Origin: Aquilaria yunnanensis
Lineage: Eukaryota > Streptophyta > Magnoliopsida > Malvales > Thymelaeaceae
Direction of reading: 5' to 3'
Assembly (NCBI GenBank): GCA_039654915.1
Contig: CM077593.1
Location: forward strand, 38,534,501-38,598,500
DNA length: 64,000 nucleotides
Shown in pieces: positions 32,696 through 42,915 of the stretch; the first letter of the stretch is position 1; each line of letters begins with the position of its first letter. The translations under genes and the position numbers were made by a program. The notes under the pieces are model-generated. The model saw only the letters and a list, made by a program, of their open reading frames with translations. It made no database searches and was not told the DNA's origin.

Positions 32696-33574
32696 TGATA
32701 GCCAAACGCTATCGCCTCTATCTGGCCGAACTCCCTACCACAATGATGGCCAGAAGAAGCTGGCGCTACCCGAGAAAAGGTGCGATCAGGCACCTCGGGA
32801 GATAGCCGAAGAGCTCCAAGCCCGGCACGCCAGGAAACCCCGAGGACACTACTCACCCCCCAAGGTTGTGAACATATCGCCTTCGGAAAAGCGGCACCAG
32901 ACATAGCGAGCCGAACATGATATCCCCGAAGGCGGAACTCCTTGAAACTGGGAACCCCCGAACTGAGGGCTTCTTTCCCGAAGAGGCTCTGTCCGAACTA
33001 GAGGACGACCTCACCCAGGGACCTCGGGAGTACGGCAGGAGCATTTATGGAAGCATTTAAGAAAGCCTCTGACACGTCCTTTCACAGACGTCATAAAGTC
33101 GCCTGAATAGGTGCTCTGACATACGGACGCCATCAGAATCACATCATGGCCCATCTCAGTACGTGGCTCAGGACAACCTGCTACCAGTTATCTGTCTCCT
33201 ACGCCCAGAAACTCAGGGAACATCCGACCGAACACGTGTCGTGATCTGAACGGGCTAGGCGCTCCTATAAATACCAGGAATTAATACTGGGCACGGGGCT
33301 GGTTGGTTGGCCAAACACTGCTCCCACACTCTGAGAAAACTATCAGGCGAGACTCTTCAGCCCTTTGTGCTATTTCCTCTGCCTTTTCTCAGCCACCACT
33401 GACTTGGGCGTCGGAGGCTCCCCCCCCGGAAAAACATTCCGGGGGCCTCCTAACCCTTTGTTTCTGAGCTTTCAGGCACTCTCCTTCGGGCTATCCATTC
33501 CACCAGGCATTCTTCCTCCCAGAAGTCTCTCCACCAGTCACCATGACTATAAACGATGAGGCCTTTGGCCATCA
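32696..33574 (+). repeat. 3' LTR of Tat copy A
   Basis: 879 bp, TGATAGCC...GGCCATCA. G-box at 33233-33238, TATA (CTATAAATA) at 33265-33273. Hairpins at both ends. Confidence 0.94.
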
Positions 33575-34725
33575 GGTCCATTTATGGACTGAAGCAAGCT
33601 TCTCGAAGTTGGAATCTTCGTTTTGATGATGCAATCAAAGAGTTTGGTTTTATCAAAAATGAAGATGAACCTTGTGTCTACAAGAAGGTTAGTGGGAGCG
33701 CTATTGTCTTCTTGGTGTTGTATGTAGATGACATACTACTCATCGGGAATGACGTTCCTGAGTTACAGTCTGTGAAGACTTGGCTAGGGAAATGTTTCTC
33801 TATGAAATACTTGGGTGAAGCAGCCTATGTGTTAGGAATCAGGATCTATAGAGATAGATCTAGAAAGCTTCTTGGCCTAAGTCAAAGTACATCTATTGAC
33901 AAGGTGCTAAAGAGGTTTAGCATGCAAGATTCCGAGAAAGGATTCTTGCCCATGTCACATGGTATCACTCATTCTTGATCTCAGTGTCCGAGTACAACCG
34001 AGGAGAGAGAGCGCATGAGTAAGATTCCATACACCTCAGCAATTGGATCTATCATGTATGCCATGATATGTACTCATCCCGATGTCTCATATGCTTTGAG
34101 CATGACGAGTAGGTACCAGTCGAACCCCGGTGAGAGTCACTGGACAGCTGTTAAGAACATCCTTAAGTACTTACGAAGGACTAAGGATGCATTCTTGGTC
34201 TTTGGAGGTGAAAATGAGCTCGTTGTAATGGGTTACACCGATGCAAGCTTCCAATCCGATAAGGATGATTTTAGATCACAATCTGGTTATTTGTTTTGTA
34301 TTGGTGATGGTGCTGTCAGCTGGAAGAGTTCAAAGTAAGAGACAGTAGCTGACTCTACAACAGAATCTGAGTACATTGCCGCCTCTGATGCTGCGAAGGA
34401 GGCAATTTGGATCAAGAAGTTCATCACTGAACTTGGAGTGGTTCCAAGCATTACCGACCCGATAGAGCTCTATTGTGACAACAATGGAGCAATCGCACAG
34501 GCTAAGGAACCTTGATCTCACCAGTGATCCAAACACATACTCCGACGCTATCATCTCATTAGGGAGATCATTGAGAGGGGTGATGTAAGGATATGCAGGA
34601 CTTCGACAGACAGCAACATTGCTGATCCACTAACAAAGCCCCTTAAGCAGCAAAAGCATCATAGCCATTCTAAGTCCTTCGGTATTAGATACATGGATGA
34701 TTGGCTTTTAGTTCAAGTGGGAGAT
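33575..34725 (+). pseudogene. pol: Ty1/copia pol, 3' part (RT and RNase H)
   Basis: Starts in mid-RT (SIYGLKQASRSWNLRFDDAI), with active site YVDDILLIGND. RNase H follows: SAIGSIMYAMICTHPD, YTDASFQSD, STTESEYIAASDAAKE, YCDNNGAIAQAKEP, and the end ADPLTKPL. Stops: TGA 33976-33978, TAA 34336-34338, TGA 34513-34515 and another near 34523. It is cut at its 5' side by Tat copy A; the rest should lie upstream of the window. It ends with PPT AAGTGGGAGAT (34715-34725). The copia domain order and PPT resemble the Angela/BARE group, which I infer only. Confidence 0.93.
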
Positions 34726-36140
34726 TGTTAGTGTTGTGCCCAAAAGCCAACCATGAGATGATTCTATTTTTGCACATTGAGTCATGATATTTTATTAAGG
34801 CATTAATCCAGCAATTATGTTTATTGTTTTGTTTCTGCGTAATGTAATAAACATAATTGTAACCCTAGAATAATGATATTCTTAAACATCCCTGGTCTAG
34901 TATTATTGTGGAGCGGGTTGTAATAATACATAACGACTAGCATATGTGGAGACTAATATAAGATATGTAGTCTACATATGGGTACAAGTTGGAGAACTTG
35001 TGTACTGGATCGACCCACCATGAGAACACTACATGGATCGTTATATGAGTGTCATAAGTGTTTCTCATAGTGATCATGGTATATGTAGTCCTTCGACCTA
35101 AGATCATCAAGGTTCCCTACATGTGCGTCACATACTTTGATACTTTCCTTTGTTGTTCGTAACTGAATGGACTTGAAGGAGGTCATCGGGTATGTCACAT
35201 ATCATGCGGAGCGATTTGTATGATCAAGATGGGATTTTTCCCTCTTATGTAATGAGAGTGATATCTTCAGGCCCCTTGATAGAGTGAGACTTAGAAAATG
35301 CATGGCCATGCTCGGATGAGTTGATATACGATATCAATGTCATCAGTTTAAGTTAGTCTACTCGATAATCAAGAAACCAAAGATTGGGCTACATGAGAGT
35401 GACACATTCCATGTCTCATGCTTAGTCTTGATATCTTGGACAAAGGGACAATGGCATATATCGGTGATGATCATATTGGTTTAGTCGAATCATCGACAAT
35501 CTTGTCACTTGGGTAGCAATGATGTGTTGCTAGACACCGCTCATTGCTTATGATCATAAATGTGATTTTTGATCATTGCCAACGTGGCAAGAGCCTATTG
35601 GGTCACACACATAGAGCTATTTGGATCATTAGAGCACCTGGGCTAATTATTTGGGTTATGGTTTCGCTTTAATTTTGTATTAATAATGGGCCCAAGAGTT
35701 GAGCCATTATTAAGCCCAAAATTAAAGCCTAATTGGATTAGGGCTTTGAAACCCATTAGGCCTGGAAGTTGAGTCTCACTATAAATACAACTTTTAGTGA
35801 GAAATTTGTAGCTCTCCTTGCCCTAGCCTCCCAAAAGGACAGTCGCACTCTTCTCTTGCAATTCCTTAGAGGACGTAAGCTAGCACTACGAGCGCAAGAG
35901 AAACGCATCTGCCGGGATGTGGTGGAAGCGTGGTGATCTCGAAAGGCTCGTGTGGATACCATAGAGAGCCTGAACACGTCAACTTTTCAGGTTTTGTGAT
36001 TCGACTCTACAGTTGAGTGAGAGATCTCAACCGAAAATTAGGTATGAAAATTTTTGAACACCCGATTTACCTCGTTTCACTTGGATCCTGGAGGGTTTCG
36101 GTTAAATTCCGTTGCGCTATTTGGCTCCCGAAACCCAACA
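34726..36140 (+). repeat. 3' LTR of the copia element
   Basis: 1415 bp, TGTTAGTGTTGTGCCC...GAAACCCAACA. TATA box (CTATAAATAC) near 35779. A solo copy of the same family is at 48923-50338 on the minus strand. The following TACAG (36141-36145) may be its target copy. Confidence 0.92.
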
Positions 36141-37694
36141 TACAGATGCAAAGTGTGAATGATGGACTGCTTGCTTGTAAATTCTGTTTTGACCACATAA
36201 AGTTGCTATATTTAGGAGCATGTAATTCCTAAGTGTATTGTACATGTATGGGATATGCTTGTAGGGCTTACTCCTTGTGAATTAAATGTTTTCACACTTA
36301 TGAAATTTTGTATGGGCATATTGGTCATAAAGTGGATAGAATGTTGACCTAGTAGTCAAAGTTATATATCTCCTTGCGTAGAGTGGATCTTGGTATAAAA
36401 GTTTGGCCACAACTATATAACATCTATATGTTTAACTGGGATTTGAAATTCTACCATTTGGAGCCTTGTAGCAAAAGTTATGACATTGCAAATTTGGCTA
36501 ATTTATTGTTTATTTGGTCAGAATTTTGTAACCAACTTAAAAAATCAAAAACTTGGTCCATAGGTAGGCTATTGATGTAAAATAAAATTCTTTGGTTTGG
36601 TATAAGTTTCTTCTTGATAATGGAGCAAATAAAATATGGGATACATGTCTATATTAGTGCAATTTTTTGAGAGAATTTCAGATGCAGTGGCTGGAAACAT
36701 AAACTTAACAAGATTGCCTAATGTATGGTGGCCAAGGTTAAGACTTGTGCTAGTGTTTTTCTTCCTTGCTACCATGATGTGCATAAAATGAGAATATGTG
36801 TGTAATGGTTGGACCAATATGCATGTATTCACATAATGCCCAAGAGGGACACTTAGGCATGCACATTAAGGGTATTGTTCTGATGGCCTACATGACAAAC
36901 CAATCCTGGGATTTTAAATGCACAATTTTGGCAGCATAACTGAATGACCTCAGAGTGGATAACAATGGGCATGTTGCCCATTCTCCTACTAGGTTGGATG
37001 AGCCAACCTCTTCCTCACATTATCAGGTCTTCAGCTTGTCTAACTCTTTTTCGAGAGCTGATGCATCATCCACCACTTGTTAATGCCAACCTTGACAATT
37101 TTTAAGCACCTTCATATGCTAGCTCAAGGCCTTGGGGAAACTTTGGCTCAAGCTTTGACTTTGGGTGGAAAAATTATGAGAATGCTACCTTTTGTTGCTT
37201 TAAAGCCTATAAGACTAAGTGTTTATCACTTAGGTCAGTGCATCCTTGAGTCTCTTCAATGCTGCCTAACCCATCCAAGTTGGTGGCTTCAAGCTTTGGA
37301 GCTTCTATAGTAATCCAAATGGTCCAGTGGTACTCACCACCTTGGAGGATTCCATATCATCCTAATCCCATGGATCATGCAGCCTACCTCATGTTAAAGG
37401 TCCAAAACAACTTCCTAGGATAGTGCTCCCTACCTAACTGTGTGCACCAAGGTGTTGCCTTGCCTTGGAGCAAGACAAATTCACTACCCCAACATTGCCA
37501 CACTAGATTGTTAGGACCCATTCTTGGACCTTAGCATTTGGAAACACACCTGACCTAGTTTCACCATTGCAACCCATAGCCAAAGCCAGACGACAACACA
37601 CAAATGTTGGTTAGTACTAATTGCCATAACCCTCACTTGAGGACAAGCCTAAGCTAATTTTTGAAGGAAATCAAAGTCTAGTTAAGGAGGGGAG
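36141..37694 (+). other. Unassigned AT-rich stretch, possibly decayed retrotransposon interior
   Basis: I find no gene or RNA here. Only short frames exist, none with a domain I know. The last 60 bases (SLEDKPKLIFEGNQSLVKEG in one frame, then AAGGAGGGGAG) look like the end of a gypsy pol followed by a PPT. Weak evidence. Confidence 0.35.
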
Positions 37695-38153
37695 TGTTAA
37701 ACTTAAATAGGGTCGCAAGGACACTTGAAGCAATATCAAGGGTAAGCTTACCCAGGCACTTCCTTGTGCACATTTAAAGGCTTAGGCAGGCTGTGGAGGA
37801 AAATAAAGCTCAAGGACTTAATTACGCATATATTTAGATGTTTAAAAGGAAAGGAATCTTTTAGTTGATGACTAAAGTGAGCCATGCAAGAAAATGCCTT
37901 TACTGAGACAAGCATTTCGACCATTTTTTACGTCATATGGCACTTACCCAAATTTGCATGTCTCCACCTAGTCAAACCACTTCATTTTCAGATCAAGGCT
38001 GCTAGGTTGGGTTAGGTTAGTGTTCTTGGCTTTGGAGGTTTGGATTCTTGCTGAATTCATGGTGGATTGAAGTTGCATTTGAGATTTAAGCTTGTTCAAG
38101 TGCATTTTGGCCATAGGTGACCTTGGAGACTATGTCCAAGCTTGAATTCTTGC
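37695..38153 (+). repeat. Possible LTR fragment, left part
   Basis: Begins TGTTAAACTTAAATAGG right after a purine-rich tract. Interrupted by Tat copy C after CTTGC (38149-38153); would continue at 50812-51477. The terminal CA end is not visible, so this is tentative. Confidence 0.4.
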
Positions 38154-39126
38154 TGATGCCCCAAGGCATCTTCGTTTGCTGCCATGCTGACAGGCGGAGA
38201 GACTTCCTGAGGAGGCAAGCGCCTGGAGCTCTGGTTTCCCAGCTGAGTGTGCCTGAAAAGCTCAAAGAAGAGGTTAGGAGGTCCCCGGTTTGCTTTTCCA
38301 GGGAGGACCCTCCGACGCCCAAGTCAGTTTTCTGAGTGAAAGTGGAGGAAGAACACTAAGGGATCAAGTGTCTTGCCTGTTTTGTGTTTTCTCAGAGGGA
38401 GGAAAATGCCCCATCCTTTGCCCAGTCCCATTTCCTAGTATTTATAGGAGTAGCTGGTCCGTTCAGATCATGACACGTGTTCGGTCGGATTTGATCTGTA
38501 GTTTTGGACCTACGGGACAGGCAGCCGTTTGCAGCCTCCTTTAGCCCTGGACCCGGACGGGTTGTGTCAGGACGGGGGCAGCTGCGGCGTGTCAGTTCGC
38601 CGTTCAGATGTGACGTGTAGGGCTTGTGGGCGACATGTCAGAGGCTCCTTAAATGCTCATACCGTACTCCCGAGGTCCCCTAGGCGAGGTCGCCCTTCAG
38701 TGCGTGCACCTTCTTCGGATTCTATCCGTCCTTTGGTGCGAGCACCTCCTTCGGGATCTATCCCATAGTTCTGGGAGTTCCCTTGATGAACACCTCCTTC
38801 GGGACTCACACCCATAGTTAGGGGATTCCCTTGCTCAGGTGTTTCTTCTTCGGGGAGGATCCTCTTCGGGGCCTCTGCCTTCGGGGAGATTCTCCCTTGC
38901 TTCAAAGAGATGGCTCTCTTACCCGGAGGCAGTCAGTTTGGCCCCTCGATGGAGACGGTGTTGTCCTCGGAATTCCTGACGAGCTAACCGAAGTCTCGAG
39001 CTCATAGTGTTTGACTTCGCACCTTCCGAGGTCCGTAAAAAGATCCTCTCTTGGGTGACGTCAGACTCCTCGGCCAATATTCTGGCAGGGAGTTACTACC
39101 GAGGAGGCAATAGCCTTTGGCTATCA
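38154..39126 (-). repeat. 3' LTR of Tat copy C
   Basis: 973 bp; on the minus strand TGATAGCC...GGGGCATCA. TATA (minus, CTATAAATAC) near 38438-38448, G-box 38474-38479. It carries the empty site (AATGCTCATACCGTACTC, near 38651) of the solo LTR found in its partner. Confidence 0.94.
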
Positions 39127-39139
39127 CAGGCCCCCCTCC
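39127..39139 (-). promoter_or_regulatory. Polypurine tract, Tat copy C
   Basis: On the minus strand GGAGGGGGGCCTG directly before the 3' LTR. Confidence 0.8.
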
Positions 39140-39701
39140 GAAAAGCCGAAGTGAGAAACTTTGGTTCATCGGTTTTCGGGTCCTGTGGTTGTGATGTATG
39201 TGCCGAAGACGCCTTCTTCTGCTTGTACCGATGGGCAGCATGTTTGCGTCCTCGAGGCGCGAGAAGATAGGCTGTCCCTGTGCCGAAGATACACCTTCTG
39301 CCCGAAGTCACAGGCTGTCTCTTGGTGTCCTTGTGGCAAGGGGAAATAGGATAACCTTGTACCGAAGATAGACGTTTTGCCCGAATTCACAGGCTGTCTT
39401 TTGGTGTCTTCGAGGTAATCTACTTTTTTGCCTTTATAGGTCTGCTCATGCGTCGCGTCCTGTATCCAGCAGAGTCAGTTTAGGGCGGCGCCTCTAGACC
39501 AAACGGTGTCAGAGGGTGTGCTCGACATGATGGACGACACGTGGCACGTTTGCTGCGCGATGATCGACACATGGCACACTTTTATTGGGTAAGAATGCAC
39601 TGAGTAGGGCTGGCGCGACTTTTCAGGCGCCCATAGCAGTTATGGCGACGCTTCGCCTTCCGAGGGGTACTAATGACAACGGTTCTCCTGGCCTTCTCGG
39701 C
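39140..39701. other. Spacer between PPT and antisense promoter, Tat copy C
   Basis: Holds about three diverged units (39245-39415) of the repeat seen as 81-bp units in copy A, and a G-box CACGTG at 39538-39543 in GACACGTGGC. I find no gene. Confidence 0.65.
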
Positions 39702-39711
39702 CTATATATAT
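39702..39711 (+). promoter_or_regulatory. TATA box of the antisense gene, Tat copy C
   Basis: CTATATATAT, 244 bases before the ATG at 39955 and about 160 bases after a G-box. A pyrimidine-rich leader follows. Confidence 0.75.
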
Positions 39712-39954
39712 CAGTCCTGTCATAACCCTCTTTCTTCTTCTGCTTTTGCTTTCTTTTGCCTTCTAATTCTCTCCCGATTTTCCGCGGCGGTTCTCCTTTT
39801 TCAGGCATTTTTCCGACCACTTTTCACGACGGCTTCCAGGAATCCAGATTCCGGCAAGACCTTTGGTGGGTTTTAGTCCTTCTGCTTTTTTCAAAGATTC
39901 TTCCTTGTTTTTCCCGAACTCGTTTTCATTGTTTTTCCCGAACTCGTTTTCATC

Positions 39955-40786
39955 ATGCCTTTTCCCGAGAGTTGGCAACCTCTTCTTTCTCACCCCTGCT
40001 ACACTACTCCGGCCAAGCTAGCGAAGTGGAAGAAAAAGTTTTTCTTACCCTCTTACTCTGTGACGAGGTTGCCCCATCCTGACCAATTTGCTTTCTCCAA
40101 CCGAAGTGATGAAATCACCGTTTTCCGAGCCCAACTGAAGGCCGGACTTCGGTATCCCCCCCCGGAGATGGTTAGCGCGTTCTGCAACTTCCATGTCATT
40201 GCTGTTAACCAACTCCCACCGAACTCGTACTGCTATTTCAAAGCCTTCCTTTGTATGTGCGGCGTTTTCAAAATAAAACCTCACTTTGTAGTTTTTCATC
40301 AGTACTACAAGCTCTTCGTGGTCCCAAAGGGTGGCTTCTACTTTATGCTGCCTCGGGGATCCGGGAGCAAAAAGTATACGTTCACCTTCACCACCAAAGA
40401 CAGCTGGCGAGGGTGGCAACAAAAATTCTTTTTCCTGAAGAAGTCGGACGCTTGGTCGCACGTCCCGACCAAGTGGGCTCAGGGGAGGCTCAAGATGGAT
40501 GTTGTTGACCCGAAGATACTGCTAGATGCCGACGTAGCACCTATCTTTAGGGACTTCGACAGGCGCATCCGGGCCGTCTCTGACTGGGCTGCCGAGGTCT
40601 CTCCTCGTGCCCTTTACCCCTTTCCGATCAACTGGAGGCTCATGACCGAAGAGGTCCTTCGGGAACTTAAGGTGGTAAAGGAGCACGTGACAGACCTCAA
40701 TATGCAGAAACCGGCTTCTTCGGGGAAGGACTCCTGGCTCGTGAAACTCCTTCGGAGGAAGGAGACTTATGAGTCTTTTTACGAGA
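39955..40786 (+). CDS. Antisense gene of Tat copy C, exon 1 (PF04195-like domain)
   Basis: 277 codons plus one base, open. MPFPESWQPLLSHPCYTTP, then KKFFLPSYSVTRLPHPDQF, FRAQLKAGLRYPPPEMV, YYKLFVVPKGGFYFMLPRG, DSWRGWQQKFFFLKK, YPFPINWRLMTEEVLRELK, GKDSWLVKLLRR. The resemblance is to PF04195, found in plant gypsy-type elements; no enzymatic motif is evident. The start is the first ATG after the TATA box and aligns with ATGs of A and D. It ends TACGAGA before donor GTAAGT. Spliced to exons 2-4 it would give 733 residues if the stop in exon 3 were absent. Confidence 0.85.
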
Positions 40787-40860
40787 GTAAGTTACTTTCC
40801 CATTTTTTCCTTCATAACTTCATCTTGGACTTACACTGATCTTCTTTTTTCTTTTTTCAG

Positions 40861-41259
40861 AGATGGGCGACGACGCGGCTGCCTTTTACAAGGCTCTTTT
40901 TACCAGGCAGGCCCAGAGGGGCGAACAGACAAAGAAGGCCGCTTCTCAGAGGCGGAAGCAGACTTCGGGCGGCCCTCCCCCCAAACGGGCAAAGAAAGCT
41001 GCTCCTTCCTCTCTTCCGCAAATTCCGGAGGAGGTAGGCGAGGAGCCCGAAGACCTTGCTGCCCCTTTGCCCGAGGTTCCTGCTGTTGACGTCCCTTCTT
41101 CTGACGTCCTTCCTCAAAGCCCCACGCCTTCGCATGCTCTTCTGGAGGGCGATGGGGAGGAGACCCCTTCTGCCGAGGAGCGGCGCCGAATAAGAGGCAA
41201 GGGGGTCTCTACTGAGGTGACGTCGATTCTTGACGATCACGTTACCGAGGTGCCAGCAG
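40861..41259 (+). CDS. Antisense gene of Tat copy C, exon 2 (basic patch)
   Basis: 399 nt after a 74-nt intron ending CTTTTTTCAG. MGDDAAAFYKALFTRQAQRG, then a Lys/Arg-rich segment (SQRRKQT, PKRAKKA) like a bipartite nuclear signal, then a Pro/Glu-rich stretch with PSAEERRRIRGKGV. Ends at donor GTTTGT. Phase 1 on both sides. Confidence 0.83.
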
Positions 41260-41346
41260 GTTTGTATTTTGTCGAATAACCTTTTTTCTCTTGTAAATCC
41301 TTAAGACTTTTCTGGCCTTAACCAATTTTCCTGCCTTGTTGTGCAA

Positions 41347-41606
41347 CGGAGGTGGCCGCTCCTGACTGGGTTGCCGAACACGCCCGCAAGAGGGCCCTTC
41401 GGGATGCCCAAGTCCCGGCAGGCAAAGTTCCGAAGGAGCCCTTCTGGACGTTCACGGAGGACATGAATATGTACTCCGAGGACTGTCCCGAAATGGCTAG
41501 GTAGATGTGCAAAGGGGTTTTTACTGAGGCCTCTTACAAGGCCCTTACGGAGGCTTACCCTGGCGACATCTCTTTGGCCGCCAAACTCACTGAACATGCC
41601 GCCCAG
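41347..41606 (+). pseudogene. Antisense gene of Tat copy C, exon 3, with stop
   Basis: 260 nt, as in B and D. The acceptor reads TGCAA (41342-41346) where a CAG is expected, a probable G to A change. It encodes APDWVAEHARKRALRD, EPFWTFTEDMNMYSED. TAG at 41502-41504 stops it. Ends HAAQ at donor GTATGC. It is therefore non-functional in this copy. Confidence 0.8.
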
Positions 41607-41690
41607 GTATGCTTCACTGCTTCCTTAGTGCTGATTTCGCCTTTGCTTTTTACTTAGCATCATTTTCCCTTTGTTTTGCCTTTTTTGCAG

Positions 41691-42401
41691 CTGATGGGGT
41701 ATGCCGCGTTGCTCCGTGTTCGGGTAGCGCGAGAGACAGAACGGAGGGCGTCACTTTGGGACCTTTACACCAAGACGAAGGCCCAGTGTTCGGCGTTGGC
41801 TGCCGACAATGCTCAGCTAAAGCAGTCTTCGGAGAAGGAAATTGCTGAACTTCGGGAGGGGTTCATAAAAGAGAAAGAGGAACTTGAGAAAGGCTCCTCC
41901 CAAAAACTTTCCGACATCGGCTCTCGGGTGGCGGAGCTGACTTCGGCCGTAGAAGCGATTCAAAAGGATAAGTCAGAAAGTGACGCAATCCTTGCGAAGA
42001 CGCTCGAGGAAAAGGCCCAGCTCGAAGCCAAGGTCGCATCTCTGAAGAAGCCTTCAGAAGAGAAGAAGAAGATGAAGGCATTGAAGAAAAAACATAAGGA
42101 TGTGGAGAAGGATTACGCGGATCTGGAGAAGGACTATGCAGAATTCGCGGTCAAGAAGCGGGAGTCCGACGATATGACGAAGTTGGGCTTTCATGACGGC
42201 TTCTGTCTTGCTCGGCACCAAATTCTGCAGAAGTTCCCAGATTTCGACCTCTCCTTCCTCGAAGGCATGAACATCCCGAAGGAGCCTCGGTGGACTTGGT
42301 CCAAGATCGAGCACTTGAAACTGCCTTCTTCTTTCTCGGCGCCGAAGGCGGCTGACAAAAGCACAGAGGGTGGCAGTTCTCAAGACGCCGAGGTTCCTTA
42401 G
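41691..42401 (+). CDS. Antisense gene of Tat copy C, exon 4 (coiled coil, conserved end)
   Basis: 711 nt after acceptor TTTTTTGCAG; reads LMGYAALLRVRVARET, then about 130 residues of Lys/Glu-rich heptads (AELREGFIKEKEELEK, KKHKDVEKDYADLEKDYAEF), then DGFCLARHQILQKFPDFDLSF, EPRWTWSKIEHLKLP. Stop TAG 42399-42401. The coiled coil suggests dimerisation; partner unknown. Confidence 0.85.
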   Translation: MMGYAALLRVRVARETERRASLWDLYTKTKAQCSALAADNAQLKQSSEKEIAELREGFIKEKEELEKGSSQKLSDIGSRVAELTSAVEAIQKDKSESDAILAKTLEEKAQLEAKVASLKKPSEEKKKMKALKKKHKDVEKDYADLEKDYAEFAVKKRESDDMTKLGFHDGFCLARHQILQKFPDFDLSFLEGMNIPKEPRWTWSKIEHLKLPSSFSAPKAADKSTEGGSSQDAEVP

Positions 42402-42540
42402 TTTGTACTAGGGCCTTTTGTCTTCATTTTCTTCTTCTTTTTTGTAGTCTTTCAGCAACTTTCTTCTCTGTAAGCACTCTTTGGCTTAATAGATAAAAAT
42501 TTGGCTAAGTATTTTTTGCCAGATCCCTTTGTTTCCCTTT

Positions 42541-42798
42541 GTCCCGAACATAATTCGCTCGAGAGACCTCGAAAAACCATATTCTTGCTTTCCTTTGTCC
42601 CGAACATATTCGCTCAAGGGACTTCGGAAAACCATACTTTTGCTTTCCTTTGTCCCGAACATATTCGCTCAAGGGACTTTGGAAAACCATACTGTTGCTT
42701 TCCTTTGTCCCGAACATATTCGCTCAAGGGACTTCGGAAAACCATACTCTTGCTTTCCTTTGTCCTGAACATATTCACTCAAGGGACTTCGGAAAGCC
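42541..42798 (-). repeat. Array of five bulged-hairpin repeats, Tat copy C
   Basis: Five units of about 60 bp, each CCCGAACATATTCGCTCAAG then GGACTTCGG (plus strand), between the antisense gene stop and the integrase stop, so between two convergent genes. Confidence 0.88.
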
Positions 42799-42915
42799 AT
42801 ACTTTTGTTTTCCTCGGCTATTGCTTTCGTGAGACTCTTGTTTTGTACTTCTTCAGAACTTTTTACTTAGACAAATTTGTCCAACTTGTGCAATACAACT
42901 TTCCCACCAAACTTT

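Larger units (their letters stand above)
1..33574 (+). mobile_element. Tat copy A, Ty3/gypsy LTR retrotransposon (outer host of copy B)
   Basis: Defective Tat-lineage element. Seen: end of the 5' LTR (1-132), PBS, gag, pol, then an interruption by copy B at 4943-28561, then the rest of integrase (28562-28890), hairpin array, antisense gene, PPT and 3' LTR (32696-33574). The two visible LTR ends (1-132 and 33443-33574) differ at about three positions, so they belong to one insertion. It sits in a copia pol gene: the base after the LTR, 33575, is copia reverse transcriptase. One presumed target copy (GGTCC, 33575-33579) is visible; the other lies upstream of the window. All genes carry stops, frameshifts or deletions, so the copy cannot move by itself. 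Confidence 0.93.

Noticed and set aside
32381..32698. 105-codon frame with a 27-residue repeat in Tat A
   Set aside because: Explained by the 81-bp DNA repeat; the frame is not clearly kept in copy C. Listed as a repeat, not as a gene.
37077..37310. 77-codon frame as a host gene exon
   Set aside because: No homology recognised, no splice context, and it lies in the decayed stretch between elements.
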